Source: Pseudomonas sp. R84
Lineage (GTDB): Bacteria > Pseudomonadota > Gammaproteobacteria > Pseudomonadales > Pseudomonadaceae
NCBI RefSeq assembly: GCF_009834515.1
Contig: NZ_CP019426.1
Location: 2,841,501 to 2,905,500 of the forward strand
Length of the DNA stretch: 64,000 nt
Direction of reading: 5' to 3'
Shown piece by piece: positions 34,496 through 42,930 of the stretch. Each line of letters starts with the position of its first letter. The first letter of the stretch is position 1. The notes beneath the pieces were generated by a model that did not search any database, had not been told where the DNA came from, and was given only the letters and a program-made list of their open reading frames with translations. Position numbers and translations under genes: made by a program.

Positions 34496-35646
34496 CTGTT
34501 GAAAAAGCTGATGTGGTGATTGTCGGCGGTGGCTTGATGGGCTCGGCGGCAGCGTTTTTCCTGCGTCGTCGCGGGCACTCGGTGATCCTGCTTGAGCGTG
34601 ACCAGATCGGCCAGTACGCCAGCGGTGTCAACTTCGGCAACGTCCGTCGTCAGGGCCGCTATCTGGGGCAACTGGAACTGGCCAACCGTTCATGGGCATT
34701 GTGGAAGCGCTTGCCGGAACTGATCGATGACGACCTGGAGTTCATCGCCAGCGGGCACATGCGCGTGTGTTATCGCGACGACGAAATTGCCGAACTGGAG
34801 GCGTATGCCAACGCGCCGGAAGCAGCGCAGCTGGATCTGCAAATCTACCGTGGCCAAGCGTTGCATGAGCGCTTTCCCTTCCTCGGCCCGGACGTCAAGG
34901 GCGGCTCTTACGCCCCGCACGATGGCCACGCCAATCCACGCCTGGCGGCACCGGCATTTGCCCGGGCAGCACGGCGTCTGGGGGCGCGGATCGAAGAACA
35001 GACTGAAGTGGCCGAAGTGCAAAAGGTTGCTGGTGATTTTCGCGTCAGCACCACCGATGGCCGCCAGTTCAGCGCGGCGCAGTTGTTGATTACTGCCGGT
35101 GCGTGGGGGCAGAAGCTGTCGCAACAGTTCGGCGAACCGGTGCCGTTGGACACCCACGGCCCGCAAATGGCGGTGACCGAGCCGGTGCCGTACGCGTTGC
35201 CGACGGTGATTGGCGTTTACACCAAGATCGCCGAGGAAGTGATCTATTTTCGGCAGATTCCGCGCGGCAACATCGTCATCGGTGGCGGCTACCGCAGCAA
35301 GCCGGACATGCTCAATCGCCGCGCCTATTTCGAGCCGCGCAGTCTGCTCAATCAGATGGAACAGATGCGGCGCCTGCTGCCAGGTGTCGGCAATCTGAAC
35401 ATCATCCGCGTCTGGAGTGGCATTGAAGGTTATCTGCCGGACTCCTTGCCGATCATGGGACCGAGCGGCACGGTTGACGGTTTGTTCTATGCCTTCGGGT
35501 TCTGCGGCCACGGCTTCCAGCTCGGCCCTGGCGTGGGTGACGTCATGGCCGAACTGATCAGCACCGGCAGCACCAGCACTTCGATTGAACCGTTCTCCAT
35601 CCGCCGGTTCGCCACCCTGACCGAGCAACGGAGCAAAGCCTCATGA
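34492..35646 (+). CDS. FAD-dependent catalytic subunit (opine oxidase B/HcnC, DadA-like)
   Basis: This 384-residue flavoprotein of the glycine/D-amino acid oxidase group is the probable substrate-oxidising subunit. It has VVIVGGGLMGSAAAFFLRRRG at the N-terminus, a NFGNVRRQGRYLGQLELA active-site stretch, and GFCGHGFQLGPGVGDVMAELI near the C-terminus. The ATG at 34492 has GAGGAGGT just upstream. A frame reading 41 codons earlier is inside the preceding gene and is rejected. It overlaps the genes on both sides by ATGA. Known relatives oxidise the C-N bond of octopine, nopaline, glycine or D-hydroxyproline. The substrate here is presumably the imported N-substituted amino acid. Confidence 0.93.
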   Translation: MTVEKADVVIVGGGLMGSAAAFFLRRRGHSVILLERDQIGQYASGVNFGNVRRQGRYLGQLELANRSWALWKRLPELIDDDLEFIASGHMRVCYRDDEIAELEAYANAPEAAQLDLQIYRGQALHERFPFLGPDVKGGSYAPHDGHANPRLAAPAFARAARRLGARIEEQTEVAEVQKVAGDFRVSTTDGRQFSAAQLLITAGAWGQKLSQQFGEPVPLDTHGPQMAVTEPVPYALPTVIGVYTKIAEEVIYFRQIPRGNIVIGGGYRSKPDMLNRRAYFEPRSLLNQMEQMRRLLPGVGNLNIIRVWSGIEGYLPDSLPIMGPSGTVDGLFYAFGFCGHGFQLGPGVGDVMAELISTGSTSTSIEPFSIRRFATLTEQRSKAS

Positions 35647-36800
35647 AGCCGCGCGTACTGGAGATTCTCAAACGTTTGTTGGCGTTCGACACAGTCTCTT
35701 CGGAGTCGAACATGGCCCTGATTGACTACGTCCGCGAATTGCTGCTGAGCAAGGGCATCGATTCGCTGGTCGTCAAAGACCAAACCGGCAGGAAAGCCAA
35801 CCTGTTCGCCAGCACCGGCCCGCAAACCTTGCCGGGTATCCTGCTGTCCGGGCACACCGACGTCGTGCCGGCGGCAGGGCAGGCGTGGACGGTTGAGCCG
35901 TTTCAGGCGACGCTGCAGGACGGGCGAATTTACGGGCGCGGCAGTTGCGACATGAAAGGGTTCATTGCCTTGGCCATCGACGCGATGCTCGACGCTGCCG
36001 ACCATTCGCTGAACCGGCCTTTGCAACTGGCATTGTCCCACGACGAAGAAACCGGCTGCGTCGGTGTGCGGCGCTTGCTCGACGTTTTGCATCTGGCCCC
36101 GGTGCGCCCGTTTCTGTGCCTGATTGGCGAGCCGACCAACATGCAGTTCGTACTCGGGCACAAGGGCAAGGGCTCCTATCGCACCTACTGTCGTGGCCTG
36201 GAAGCGCATTCCTCACTGGCGCCTCGCTCGGTCAATGCGATTCACGTGGCTTGCGACTTTATCGCCGCACTGCGCGACAGTCAGCGCCAATTGCAGGAGC
36301 AGGGCGCCCAGGATACGGATTACGACGTGCCTTACACCACGGTGCATGTTGGTCAGATTGGTGGCGGGCGCGCCCTGAACATCGTGCCCAATCTGTGCAC
36401 TCTGGACTTCGAGGTGCGCAACTTGCCGGCCGATGATCTGGACCAGTTTCTCGCGCAGATGCAGGAGCGCGCCGAGCTGATCGTGCGCGAGGCGCGTTTA
36501 CTGTCGAGCGTCGCCGCCATCGAGATCGAAACGCTGAACGTCTATCCCGGGCTCGACACGCATCCGAGCGTCGAAGCCGTGCGCTTTCTGAAAAACTTCG
36601 CCGCGCCGGATACCGGTGTGTCCAAGGTCTCTTTCGGCACGGAAGGCGGTTTGTTCAAGCAGCGTCTGGATGTGCCGGTGGTGGTGTGCGGGCCGGGTTC
36701 GATCGAGCAGGCGCACAAGCCGGATGAGTTTATCGAGGTCAGTCAGATGGAGGCCGGGGAGCGGTTTCTTCAGGGTTTGCTGGGGTCGCTGAAACAATGA
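35643..36800 (+). CDS. M20-family deacylase, acetylornithine deacetylase (ArgE)-like
   Basis: This 385-residue zinc amidohydrolase has the M20 metal ligands in LLSGHTDVVP, GRGSCDMKGFIA, SHDEETGCVGVR (the catalytic Glu followed by a ligand Glu), and IGEPT. The closing FGTEGGLFK segment matches the ArgE branch. It hydrolyses N-acyl amino acids. Its ATG overlaps the stop of the FAD subunit gene. An ArgE as the last gene of a transport-oxidation operon implies an acylated amino acid or amide bond in the substrate. It is followed by a palindromic repeat before the next gene, so it is probably the end of the main operon. An arginine-biosynthetic role is unlikely from the context. Confidence 0.92.
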   Translation: MKPRVLEILKRLLAFDTVSSESNMALIDYVRELLLSKGIDSLVVKDQTGRKANLFASTGPQTLPGILLSGHTDVVPAAGQAWTVEPFQATLQDGRIYGRGSCDMKGFIALAIDAMLDAADHSLNRPLQLALSHDEETGCVGVRRLLDVLHLAPVRPFLCLIGEPTNMQFVLGHKGKGSYRTYCRGLEAHSSLAPRSVNAIHVACDFIAALRDSQRQLQEQGAQDTDYDVPYTTVHVGQIGGGRALNIVPNLCTLDFEVRNLPADDLDQFLAQMQERAELIVREARLLSSVAAIEIETLNVYPGLDTHPSVEAVRFLKNFAAPDTGVSKVSFGTEGGLFKQRLDVPVVVCGPGSIEQAHKPDEFIEVSQMEAGERFLQGLLGSLKQ

Positions 36801-36805
36801 CGGTG

Positions 36806-36837
36806 CCTGTAGGTGCGAGCCGGCTCGCGCCTACAGG
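36806..36837. repeat. REP-like palindrome / possible terminator
   Basis: The near-perfect 32-bp palindrome with arms cctgtaggtgcgagcc and ggctcgcgcctacagg has one mismatched pair. It is followed by atttt. It closes the operon ending with the M20 deacylase and could attenuate transcription into the next gene. Confidence 0.7.
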
Positions 36838-36961
36838 ATTTTGTGTTGATCTGCTGTTGCGGCGAAAATTTCAGCATCCGACGCCGTCCTCAAAGCGCTT
36901 TCAGCATCCTCCCCCGTAGTACCTCCCTAGACTGGAGCATGTCTCGAATCAGGACTCGACC

Positions 36962-38419
36962 ATGCTCAAGAATCGTTTGAAAGACTCCAGCCTTTTGGCA
37001 GAACTCGCTTATATAAACGGGCAGTGGATCGGCGCCGATGACGCCGCGACCCTCGACGTTATTGATCCGGCCAGCGGTCAGTTGCTTGCCCGGGTGCCGG
37101 CCATGCGAGGCGCGGAGACCCGCCGCGCCATCGAGGCCGCCGACAAGGCCTGGCCCGCCTGGCGTGCGCGCCCGGCCGCCGAACGCGCCACTTTGCTTGA
37201 GCGTTGGTATCAGGCCATGGTCGACAACCTCGATGATCTGGCACTGATCATGACCTGCGAACAGGGCAAGCCGCTGAACGAGGCCAAAGGCGAAATCCGC
37301 TACGGTGCCGGGTTCGTCAAGTGGTTCGCTGAAGAGGCCCGCCGTGTCTACGGCGAAACCATGCCGGCACCTGGCGGCGACCGTCGGCTGCTGACCTTGA
37401 AACAACCGGTCGGCGTCTGCGCGGCGATCACGCCGTGGAACTTCCCCAATGCGATGATCACCCGAAAATGCGCGCCGGCGCTGGCGGCGGGTTGCCCGAT
37501 CATTGTCAAACCGTCGGATCTCACACCGTTGTCGGCGCTGGCGCTGGCGGTATTGGCAGAGCGTGTCGGTATTCCGGCCGGTGTGTTCAATGTGGTGACC
37601 GGAATGCCCGCCGGCATTGGCGAAGAGCTGACCGGCAACCCGACAGTTCGCAAGATTTCCTTTACCGGCTCGACCTCTGTAGGCCGTTTGCTGATGCGCC
37701 AGAGCGCCGAGCACATCAAGCGCTTGAGTCTGGAGTTGGGCGGTAACGCGCCCTTCATTGTCTTCGATGACGCCGATCTGGAGCAGGCCGTGGCCGGGGT
37801 CATGCTCAGCAAATTTCGCAATGCCGGCCAGACTTGCGTCTGTGCCAACCGCATCCTTGTGCAAAACGGCATCTATGAACGCTTCGCTCAGCGACTGGTG
37901 GAAGAGGTCGGCAAGCTCAAGGTCGGTAATGGCCTGGAGGCTGATGTCACGATTGGCCCGCTGATCAACCCGGCCGCAGTAAGCAAAGTCGCGCGGCACA
38001 TTGACGATGCGCTGACCCAGGGCGCGCGTTTGCTCTGTGGCGGCATGCCTGATGCCAGCAGCCAGTTCGTGCAACCCACCGTTCTGGGCGATGCCCATGC
38101 CGGCATGCTGCTGGCCAACGAAGAAACCTTCGGCCCGGTGGCGCCGTTGATGCGGTTTGACAATGAGGCACAAGCCCTCGCTCTGGCCAATGCCACGCCG
38201 TATGGCTTGGGTGCCTACTATTTCACCCAGGATCTGCGCCGCTCCTGGCGGTTCGGCGAAGCGCTGGAGTTCGGCATGGTCGGCCTTAATACCGGAATCA
38301 TCTCCATGGATGTCGCGCCGTTCGGCGGTATCAAGCAATCGGGGCTGGGCCGCGAGGGCAGCAAGTACGGCCTGGATGAATACCTTGAAGTCAAAGCCTT
38401 CCACATCGGCGGGCTGTAA
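36962..38419 (+). CDS. NAD(P)-dependent succinate-semialdehyde dehydrogenase (GabD-like)
   Basis: This 485-residue aldehyde dehydrogenase has the features of the GabD branch. It has ITPWNFPNAMITRK, the FTGSTSVG turn, Glu in SLELGGNAPF and the catalytic Cys in GQTCVCANRIL, where a second cysteine two residues later is common in GabD. The C-terminal GGIKQSGLGREGSKYGLDEYLE is also typical. It follows the palindrome at 36806 and the ATG has only a weak CAGGA ahead. It precedes the tartrate/isopropylmalate-type dehydrogenase by 26 bases. With the GabT-like aminotransferase downstream, oxidation of a short omega-semialdehyde to a dicarboxylic acid is the likely reaction. Confidence 0.92.
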   Translation: MLKNRLKDSSLLAELAYINGQWIGADDAATLDVIDPASGQLLARVPAMRGAETRRAIEAADKAWPAWRARPAAERATLLERWYQAMVDNLDDLALIMTCEQGKPLNEAKGEIRYGAGFVKWFAEEARRVYGETMPAPGGDRRLLTLKQPVGVCAAITPWNFPNAMITRKCAPALAAGCPIIVKPSDLTPLSALALAVLAERVGIPAGVFNVVTGMPAGIGEELTGNPTVRKISFTGSTSVGRLLMRQSAEHIKRLSLELGGNAPFIVFDDADLEQAVAGVMLSKFRNAGQTCVCANRILVQNGIYERFAQRLVEEVGKLKVGNGLEADVTIGPLINPAAVSKVARHIDDALTQGARLLCGGMPDASSQFVQPTVLGDAHAGMLLANEETFGPVAPLMRFDNEAQALALANATPYGLGAYYFTQDLRRSWRFGEALEFGMVGLNTGIISMDVAPFGGIKQSGLGREGSKYGLDEYLEVKAFHIGGL

Positions 38420-38445
38420 TTCACGTGCATGGGGAGGCAGGTTCA

Positions 38446-39525
38446 ATGAGCAAGGCATTCAAGATCGCCGCGATTGCCGGCGACGGCATTGGCAAGGAAG
38501 TGTTGCCCGAAGGTTTGCGTGTGCTGGAGAAGGCTGCGAGCAAATGGCAGTTGGACTTGAACATTGAAGTTCTTGAATGGGCCAACTGCGATTATTACCT
38601 GGAGCATGGGCAAATGATGCCCGATGACTGGTTTGAGCAGCTCAAGGGCTTCGACGCGATTTATTTCGGCGCGGTCGGCTGGCCGGACAAGGTGCCCGAT
38701 CACATTTCGTTGTGGGGATCACTGCTGAAGTTTCGCCGCGATTTCGACCAGTACGTGAATATCCGTCCGGTGCGTCTGTTTCCCGGTGTCCCGTGCCCGC
38801 TGGCCGGGCGCGAACCGGGCGACATCGACTTCGTGGTGATCCGCGAGAACACGGAGGGCGAGTATTCCTCGGTCGGCGGAAAAATGTTCGAAGGCACCGA
38901 GCATGAGTTCGTGCTGCAAGAGTCAGTGTTCACCCGTCGCGGTGTCGACCGAATTCTGAAATTTGCCTTCGATCTGGCCCAGACCCGTCCGCGCCAGCGT
39001 CTGACGGCGGCGACCAAGTCCAACGGCATTTCCATCAGCATGCCCTACTGGGACGAGCGCACCGCGTTGATGGCGGCTAACTACCCGCAAGTTACCTGGG
39101 ACAAGCAACACATCGATATCCTCTGCGCACGGTTCGTCTTGCAACCGGATCGATTTGATGTGGTCGTGGCCTCGAATCTGTTTGGCGACATCCTGTCCGA
39201 CCTGGGGCCGGCGTGTGCCGGAACCATCGGCATTGCGCCTTCGGCCAACCTCGATCCTGAGCGGCGTTTTCCCTCGTTGTTCGAACCGGTGCATGGTTCG
39301 GCGCCGGATATCTACGGGCAGAACATTGCCAATCCGATTGCGATGATCTGGTCCGGTGCGTTGATGCTCGATTTTCTCGGCAACGGTGATGAGCGTTATC
39401 GGGCCGCGCATGACGGGATATTGCGGGCAATCGAGCAGGTGATTGCCGACGGCCCGATTACCCCGGATCTCGGCGGAAAAGGCGCGACGCAAGACGTCGG
39501 TAAAGCCATCGCCGACATCCTTTAA
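38446..39525 (+). CDS. Tartrate/D-malate dehydrogenase, isocitrate/isopropylmalate dehydrogenase family
   Basis: This is a 359-residue NAD-dependent beta-hydroxyacid oxidative decarboxylase. It has GDGIGKEVLPEG near the N-terminus and the variable loop VPDHISLWGSLLKFRRDFDQYVNIRPVRL typical of TtuC/DmlA. NTEGEYSSVGG follows, then LTAATKSNG, NLFGDILSDLG for the metal aspartates, and EPVHGSAPDIYG. Known members convert tartrate or D-malate through an oxaloacetate-like intermediate with decarboxylation. The ATG at 38446 has GGGGAGG. Placed after a GabD-like gene, it probably processes a hydroxylated dicarboxylic acid produced by the island. Confidence 0.92.
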   Translation: MSKAFKIAAIAGDGIGKEVLPEGLRVLEKAASKWQLDLNIEVLEWANCDYYLEHGQMMPDDWFEQLKGFDAIYFGAVGWPDKVPDHISLWGSLLKFRRDFDQYVNIRPVRLFPGVPCPLAGREPGDIDFVVIRENTEGEYSSVGGKMFEGTEHEFVLQESVFTRRGVDRILKFAFDLAQTRPRQRLTAATKSNGISISMPYWDERTALMAANYPQVTWDKQHIDILCARFVLQPDRFDVVVASNLFGDILSDLGPACAGTIGIAPSANLDPERRFPSLFEPVHGSAPDIYGQNIANPIAMIWSGALMLDFLGNGDERYRAAHDGILRAIEQVIADGPITPDLGGKGATQDVGKAIADIL

Positions 39526-39543
39526 GCCCACGTCAATCAGCCT

Positions 39544-39626
39544 GGGGAAGCGAGCCTGCTCGCGAAAGCGGTGTCAGCCCGGAGACGATCAACTGACGAT
39601 GCGCATTCGTGAGCAGGCTCGCACAC
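39544..39626. repeat. Inverted REP pair
   Basis: A REP unit containing gcgagcctgctcgcgaaagc (39550-39569) faces an inverted partner, gtgagcaggctcgcac (39609-39624). It occupies the 118-base gap between convergent genes. Confidence 0.75.
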
Positions 39627-39643
39627 TTGGGTTATTGATGTTT

Positions 39644-40570
39644 TCAGTAACCCTGCTGGCGGTCGATCTGGCCCGCCATTGGCTCCCCGCGCTGAAACCG
39701 GCGAATGTTTTCCAGCAACACCGCAAATGCGCTTTGCGGTTGCGTCATCGCCGCAATGTGCGGCGTCAGCAGAATCTTTGGATGCGCCCAGAACGGATGA
39801 TCCGCCAGTGCTGGTTCTTCTTGTAATACATCAAGCACCGCGCCACTGAGCTGTCCGCTGTCCAGTGCTTGCAACAAATCGCTTTCCACCAGATGCCCAC
39901 CACGGCCCATATTGATCAGCGCCGCACCGTGCGGCAGTTGCCGGAACACGTCACGATCAAGAATCCCTTGGGTCTGTTCGGTCAGCGGCAACACGCACAG
40001 GAGAATGTCGCACTGGCTGAGAAACGCCGACAGTTGCGCGTCACCCGCGAAGCAATCCACGCCGGCAATTTGATGGCGGCTGCGCGCCCAGCCTTTCAAC
40101 GCGAACCCCAGCGGCTGCAACGTCGCCAGAATCTGTTGCGCCTGCGCACCGAGCCCCATTACCCCGACCCGCCGCGTGTGCGCCGGTTGCAGCATATGCG
40201 CTTGCCAGCAACGCGCGATTTGTTGCTGACGGTAACGCAGCATGTCGCGGTGCAGGCTGAGCACGGCGAAACTGGCGTATTCGCACATGCCACGGGTGAT
40301 GCCGGGATCAAGCAGGCGCACCACCGGCAGGCTGGGTGGAATGCGGCTCAGATCGAGTTGATCGACACCGGCCGACAGCGCGAACAACACTTTCAGGTTT
40401 GGCAACACCGCAGCCAGATCGTCCGGCGCTTGCCACGCAGCCAGGTAATCAATATCGGCCGCATCGCCGATATTTGGCCAGGCGCGCCATTCGATGTCCG
40501 GGGCGTGTTCGGCGAACAACGCTTGCCACTGTTCGCCGCGTACAGGGTCAGCTTTATAAAGCAGGGCCAT
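39644..40570 (-). CDS. 2-hydroxyacid dehydrogenase, glyoxylate/hydroxypyruvate reductase A-like
   Basis: This 308-residue D-2-hydroxyacid dehydrogenase resembles GhrA. It has the Rossmann motif GVMGLGAQAQQILATLQPLG around residue 140, Arg in INMGRGGHLVESD, Glu in DVLQEEPALADHPFW, and the general acid His in LTPHIAAMT. The N-terminus, MALLYKADPVRGEQWQALFAEHAPDI, is characteristic of the group. The ATG at 40570 has AGGAATT ahead, and 14 extra upstream residues are possible. It is the only minus-strand gene between the dehydrogenase at 38446 and the aminotransferase at 40842. It therefore has its own promoter in the divergent gap at 40571-40841. It probably reduces glyoxylate, hydroxypyruvate or a similar keto acid. 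Confidence 0.9.
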   Translation of the reverse strand: MALLYKADPVRGEQWQALFAEHAPDIEWRAWPNIGDAADIDYLAAWQAPDDLAAVLPNLKVLFALSAGVDQLDLSRIPPSLPVVRLLDPGITRGMCEYASFAVLSLHRDMLRYRQQQIARCWQAHMLQPAHTRRVGVMGLGAQAQQILATLQPLGFALKGWARSRHQIAGVDCFAGDAQLSAFLSQCDILLCVLPLTEQTQGILDRDVFRQLPHGAALINMGRGGHLVESDLLQALDSGQLSGAVLDVLQEEPALADHPFWAHPKILLTPHIAAMTQPQSAFAVLLENIRRFQRGEPMAGQIDRQQGY

Positions 40571-40841
40571 GAGCAATTCCTGAAAGGGGTAGGTGCTTTC
40601 ATGATCGCGCAATGCCGGCGCAGGATCTGTCGAAAGCGTCAGTGCAAACGGTCTGCGTCACGCTCGATGAACGCGACGGCGGCAGATTCGGCGGGCTGAA
40701 GGAATCTGCCGTTTGGCAGGGTCAAAACAGTCGATCCGAATTTCTCAGGGGGGAAGTTCGGCGTAGTTCGTTTCGCGCAAGCCTTAATCTGAACACCATC
40801 GCAACCACCTCCAGGTTGCCGGACTCACGATGGGAAATGCC

Positions 40842-42134
40842 ATGAATAGCAAAGTCGACGACACCCCTCATTTGCTCCGTCAGCGCGATCAATTCGTGCC
40901 GCGAGGCCTGGTTACCGCTCACCCATTGGTGATTGATCGCGCCCAGGGCGCCGAGTTGTGGGACGTGGACGGCAAGCGCTACCTGGATTTTGTCGGCGGC
41001 ATCGGCGTGTTGAACATCGGTCACAACCATCCCAAAGTGGTGGCGGCGGTGCAGCAGCAATTGCACAAGATTTCGCACGCCTGCTTCCAGGTGGTCGCCT
41101 ATCAACCTTATCTGGATCTGGCCCAGCGCCTGTGTGAAATGATCGGCGGCCAGCAAGCCTATAAGGCCGCGTTCTTCACCTCCGGCGCCGAAGCGGTCGA
41201 GAACGCAGTGAAAATCGCCAGGGCTCACACCGGCCGTTCGGCGGTGATTGCCTTTCGTGGCGGCTTCCATGGCCGTACCTTGCTGGGCACCACGCTGACC
41301 GGCATGAGCCAGCCTTACAAACAGAACTTCGGCCCGTTTGCACCGGAGGTCTTTCACACGCCTTACCCGAATGCCTATCGCGGCCTGACCAGTGACATGG
41401 CGCTCAAGGCCCTCGAGGAACTGTTCGCAACGCAAGTGGCGCCTGAGCGGGTGGCTGCCATCATCATCGAACCCGTGCAGGGCGACGGCGGCTTTCTCGC
41501 GGCACCGGCCGAGTTCCTTCAGGCCCTGCGCGCGCTGACCGAAAAGCACGGCATCGTGCTGATTCTCGATGAAATCCAGACGGGGTTCGGCCGCACGGGC
41601 AAATGGTTCGGTTTCCAGCACGCGGGCATCCAGCCTGATCTGGTAACCGTGGCGAAAAGTCTGGCCGGTGGTTTGCCGCTGTCGGGGGTGGTCGGTAAAG
41701 CGGCCATCATGGACGCGCCGTTGCCCGGAGGTCTGGGCGGCACTTACGGCGGCAACGCGTTGTCATGCGCAGCGGCGCTGGCGGTGATCGAGGCCTTTGA
41801 GGCGGAGCAGTTGCTGGCACGCGGCGAGGCGCTGGGCGAACACTTGCGTCAGGGTTTGTTGAAGTTGCAGAGCCGTTACGCGCAAATCGGCGACGTGCGC
41901 GGTACCGGTTTCATGCTGGCGATCGAGTTGATCAAGCCTGACGACGCGCGTACACCCGATGCGGATCTGAATCAACGCTTGATCGATGAGGCGCGCAAGG
42001 GCGGCTTGCTGGTGATCAAGTGCGGTGTGCACCGCAATGTTCTGCGTTTTCTCGCGCCACTGGTGGCCACGCCGACGCAGATCGACGAAGCCTTGCAGAT
42101 TCTCGAAAGCGCCTTGGCACGCGTCTTGAACTGA
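40842..42134 (+). CDS. Class III aminotransferase, 4-aminobutyrate--2-oxoglutarate-like (GabT-like)
   Basis: This 430-residue PLP enzyme of subgroup II has N-terminal RGLVTAHPLVIDRAQGAELWD. It also has the TSGAEAVENAVKIARAHTGR block, the aspartate in LILDEIQTGFGRTGKWFG, and the PLP lysine in VTVAKSLAGGLPLSGVVG. The YGGNALSCAAALA segment is standard. It transfers an omega-amino group to a 2-keto acid and gives a semialdehyde, which fits the GabD-like enzyme encoded at 36962. The ATG at 40842 is preferred because TGGGAAAT lies just upstream. An ATG four codons earlier cannot be excluded. It is followed by the HAD-like and Lrp genes. Confidence 0.9.
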   Translation: MNSKVDDTPHLLRQRDQFVPRGLVTAHPLVIDRAQGAELWDVDGKRYLDFVGGIGVLNIGHNHPKVVAAVQQQLHKISHACFQVVAYQPYLDLAQRLCEMIGGQQAYKAAFFTSGAEAVENAVKIARAHTGRSAVIAFRGGFHGRTLLGTTLTGMSQPYKQNFGPFAPEVFHTPYPNAYRGLTSDMALKALEELFATQVAPERVAAIIIEPVQGDGGFLAAPAEFLQALRALTEKHGIVLILDEIQTGFGRTGKWFGFQHAGIQPDLVTVAKSLAGGLPLSGVVGKAAIMDAPLPGGLGGTYGGNALSCAAALAVIEAFEAEQLLARGEALGEHLRQGLLKLQSRYAQIGDVRGTGFMLAIELIKPDDARTPDADLNQRLIDEARKGGLLVIKCGVHRNVLRFLAPLVATPTQIDEALQILESALARVLN

Positions 42135-42229
42135 GTGCCTGTGCGCTCGCGGCGGTGCGTCAGCGCATCGCTTGTGAGCATTTGTGGAGCATGGACGGAT
42201 GGAATGCATCATTGGAGGCTTCGCACGCC

Positions 42230-42886
42230 ATGGGACTGATTGATTATCGAGCGTTGCTCATTGATTGCGATGAAGCGCTGGTCGACCGCGACTCGGGAGT
42301 CTGGACGGCATTGCTACCGCTGCTGGTCAGTCGGGGTGGTCATCCGGACAAGGATCAGGTGCTGGCTGAATACCGTGAAGTGCTGCATGCGCTGTATCCG
42401 CGTTTCGCTGAGCTAGGCTTCAGTGGCATGTTGTGTTTCGCCCATCGTCAACTCGCCGAACGCTGGGGCTTGAATGCCAGTTGGGAGGAGGGCATGAGCT
42501 TTGCCCGGTCGGTGGCGGCATGGTCATTGTTCGAAGACGCGCCAGGTGCGATGTTGTACCTGCGCAAGTTCTACCGCCTGCTGGTCCAGGGTGACCGCGA
42601 TGCCGAAGATCGTGGCCCGCTGTGCGAGCGTTTGGGGATCAATGCCGACGACTTCATTTCATTGGCTGACGCACCGTTGCAGGACGCCAATTGGCTGAGC
42701 GCCAACGCACTGGTACCGGGCGACATTCTCCATATCACGCGCGCAGGTGCGCGCCGAGGGTCGGAGAATGACGTGTGCCTGATCAGTCGTGATCGGGGCA
42801 GGCAACCCACGCCCTGCTCGGCGCAATACTGCATCAACAGCATGGCGGACCTGGTGACTCAGCATCAGCTGTCATTACGGCGCTGA
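42230..42886 (+). CDS. HAD-like protein with altered motif I
   Basis: This 218-residue protein resembles 2-haloacid dehalogenase-type HAD proteins. The nucleophile loop reads LLIDCDEALVDRDSG, so the usual DxDGT becomes DxDEA. Motif II would lie near SLADAP, and the C-terminal ISRDRGRQPTPCSAQYCINSMADL resembles the acidic-loop and C-terminal region of the family with substitutions. The ATG at 42230 is preceded by TTGGAGG. An ATG 13 codons upstream is also in frame. It follows the aminotransferase by 95 bases and precedes the Lrp gene. Catalysis is uncertain because the motif I threonine or tyrosine position is altered. It could be a regulatory or degenerate partner of the intact HAD protein at 25397. 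Confidence 0.72.
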   Translation: MGLIDYRALLIDCDEALVDRDSGVWTALLPLLVSRGGHPDKDQVLAEYREVLHALYPRFAELGFSGMLCFAHRQLAERWGLNASWEEGMSFARSVAAWSLFEDAPGAMLYLRKFYRLLVQGDRDAEDRGPLCERLGINADDFISLADAPLQDANWLSANALVPGDILHITRAGARRGSENDVCLISRDRGRQPTPCSAQYCINSMADLVTQHQLSLRR

Positions 42887-42930
42887 TTTTGCTAGAAGAT
42901 TGTCCTACAAATGGCAGTCAGAGGTATGCA

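Noticed and set aside
32829..35646. Possible hydrogen cyanide synthase hcnABC
   Set aside because: Subunit pattern is alike, but the genes are coupled to an ABC importer and ArgE-like deacylase rather than standing alone, so an amino-acid/opine dehydrogenase is more likely.
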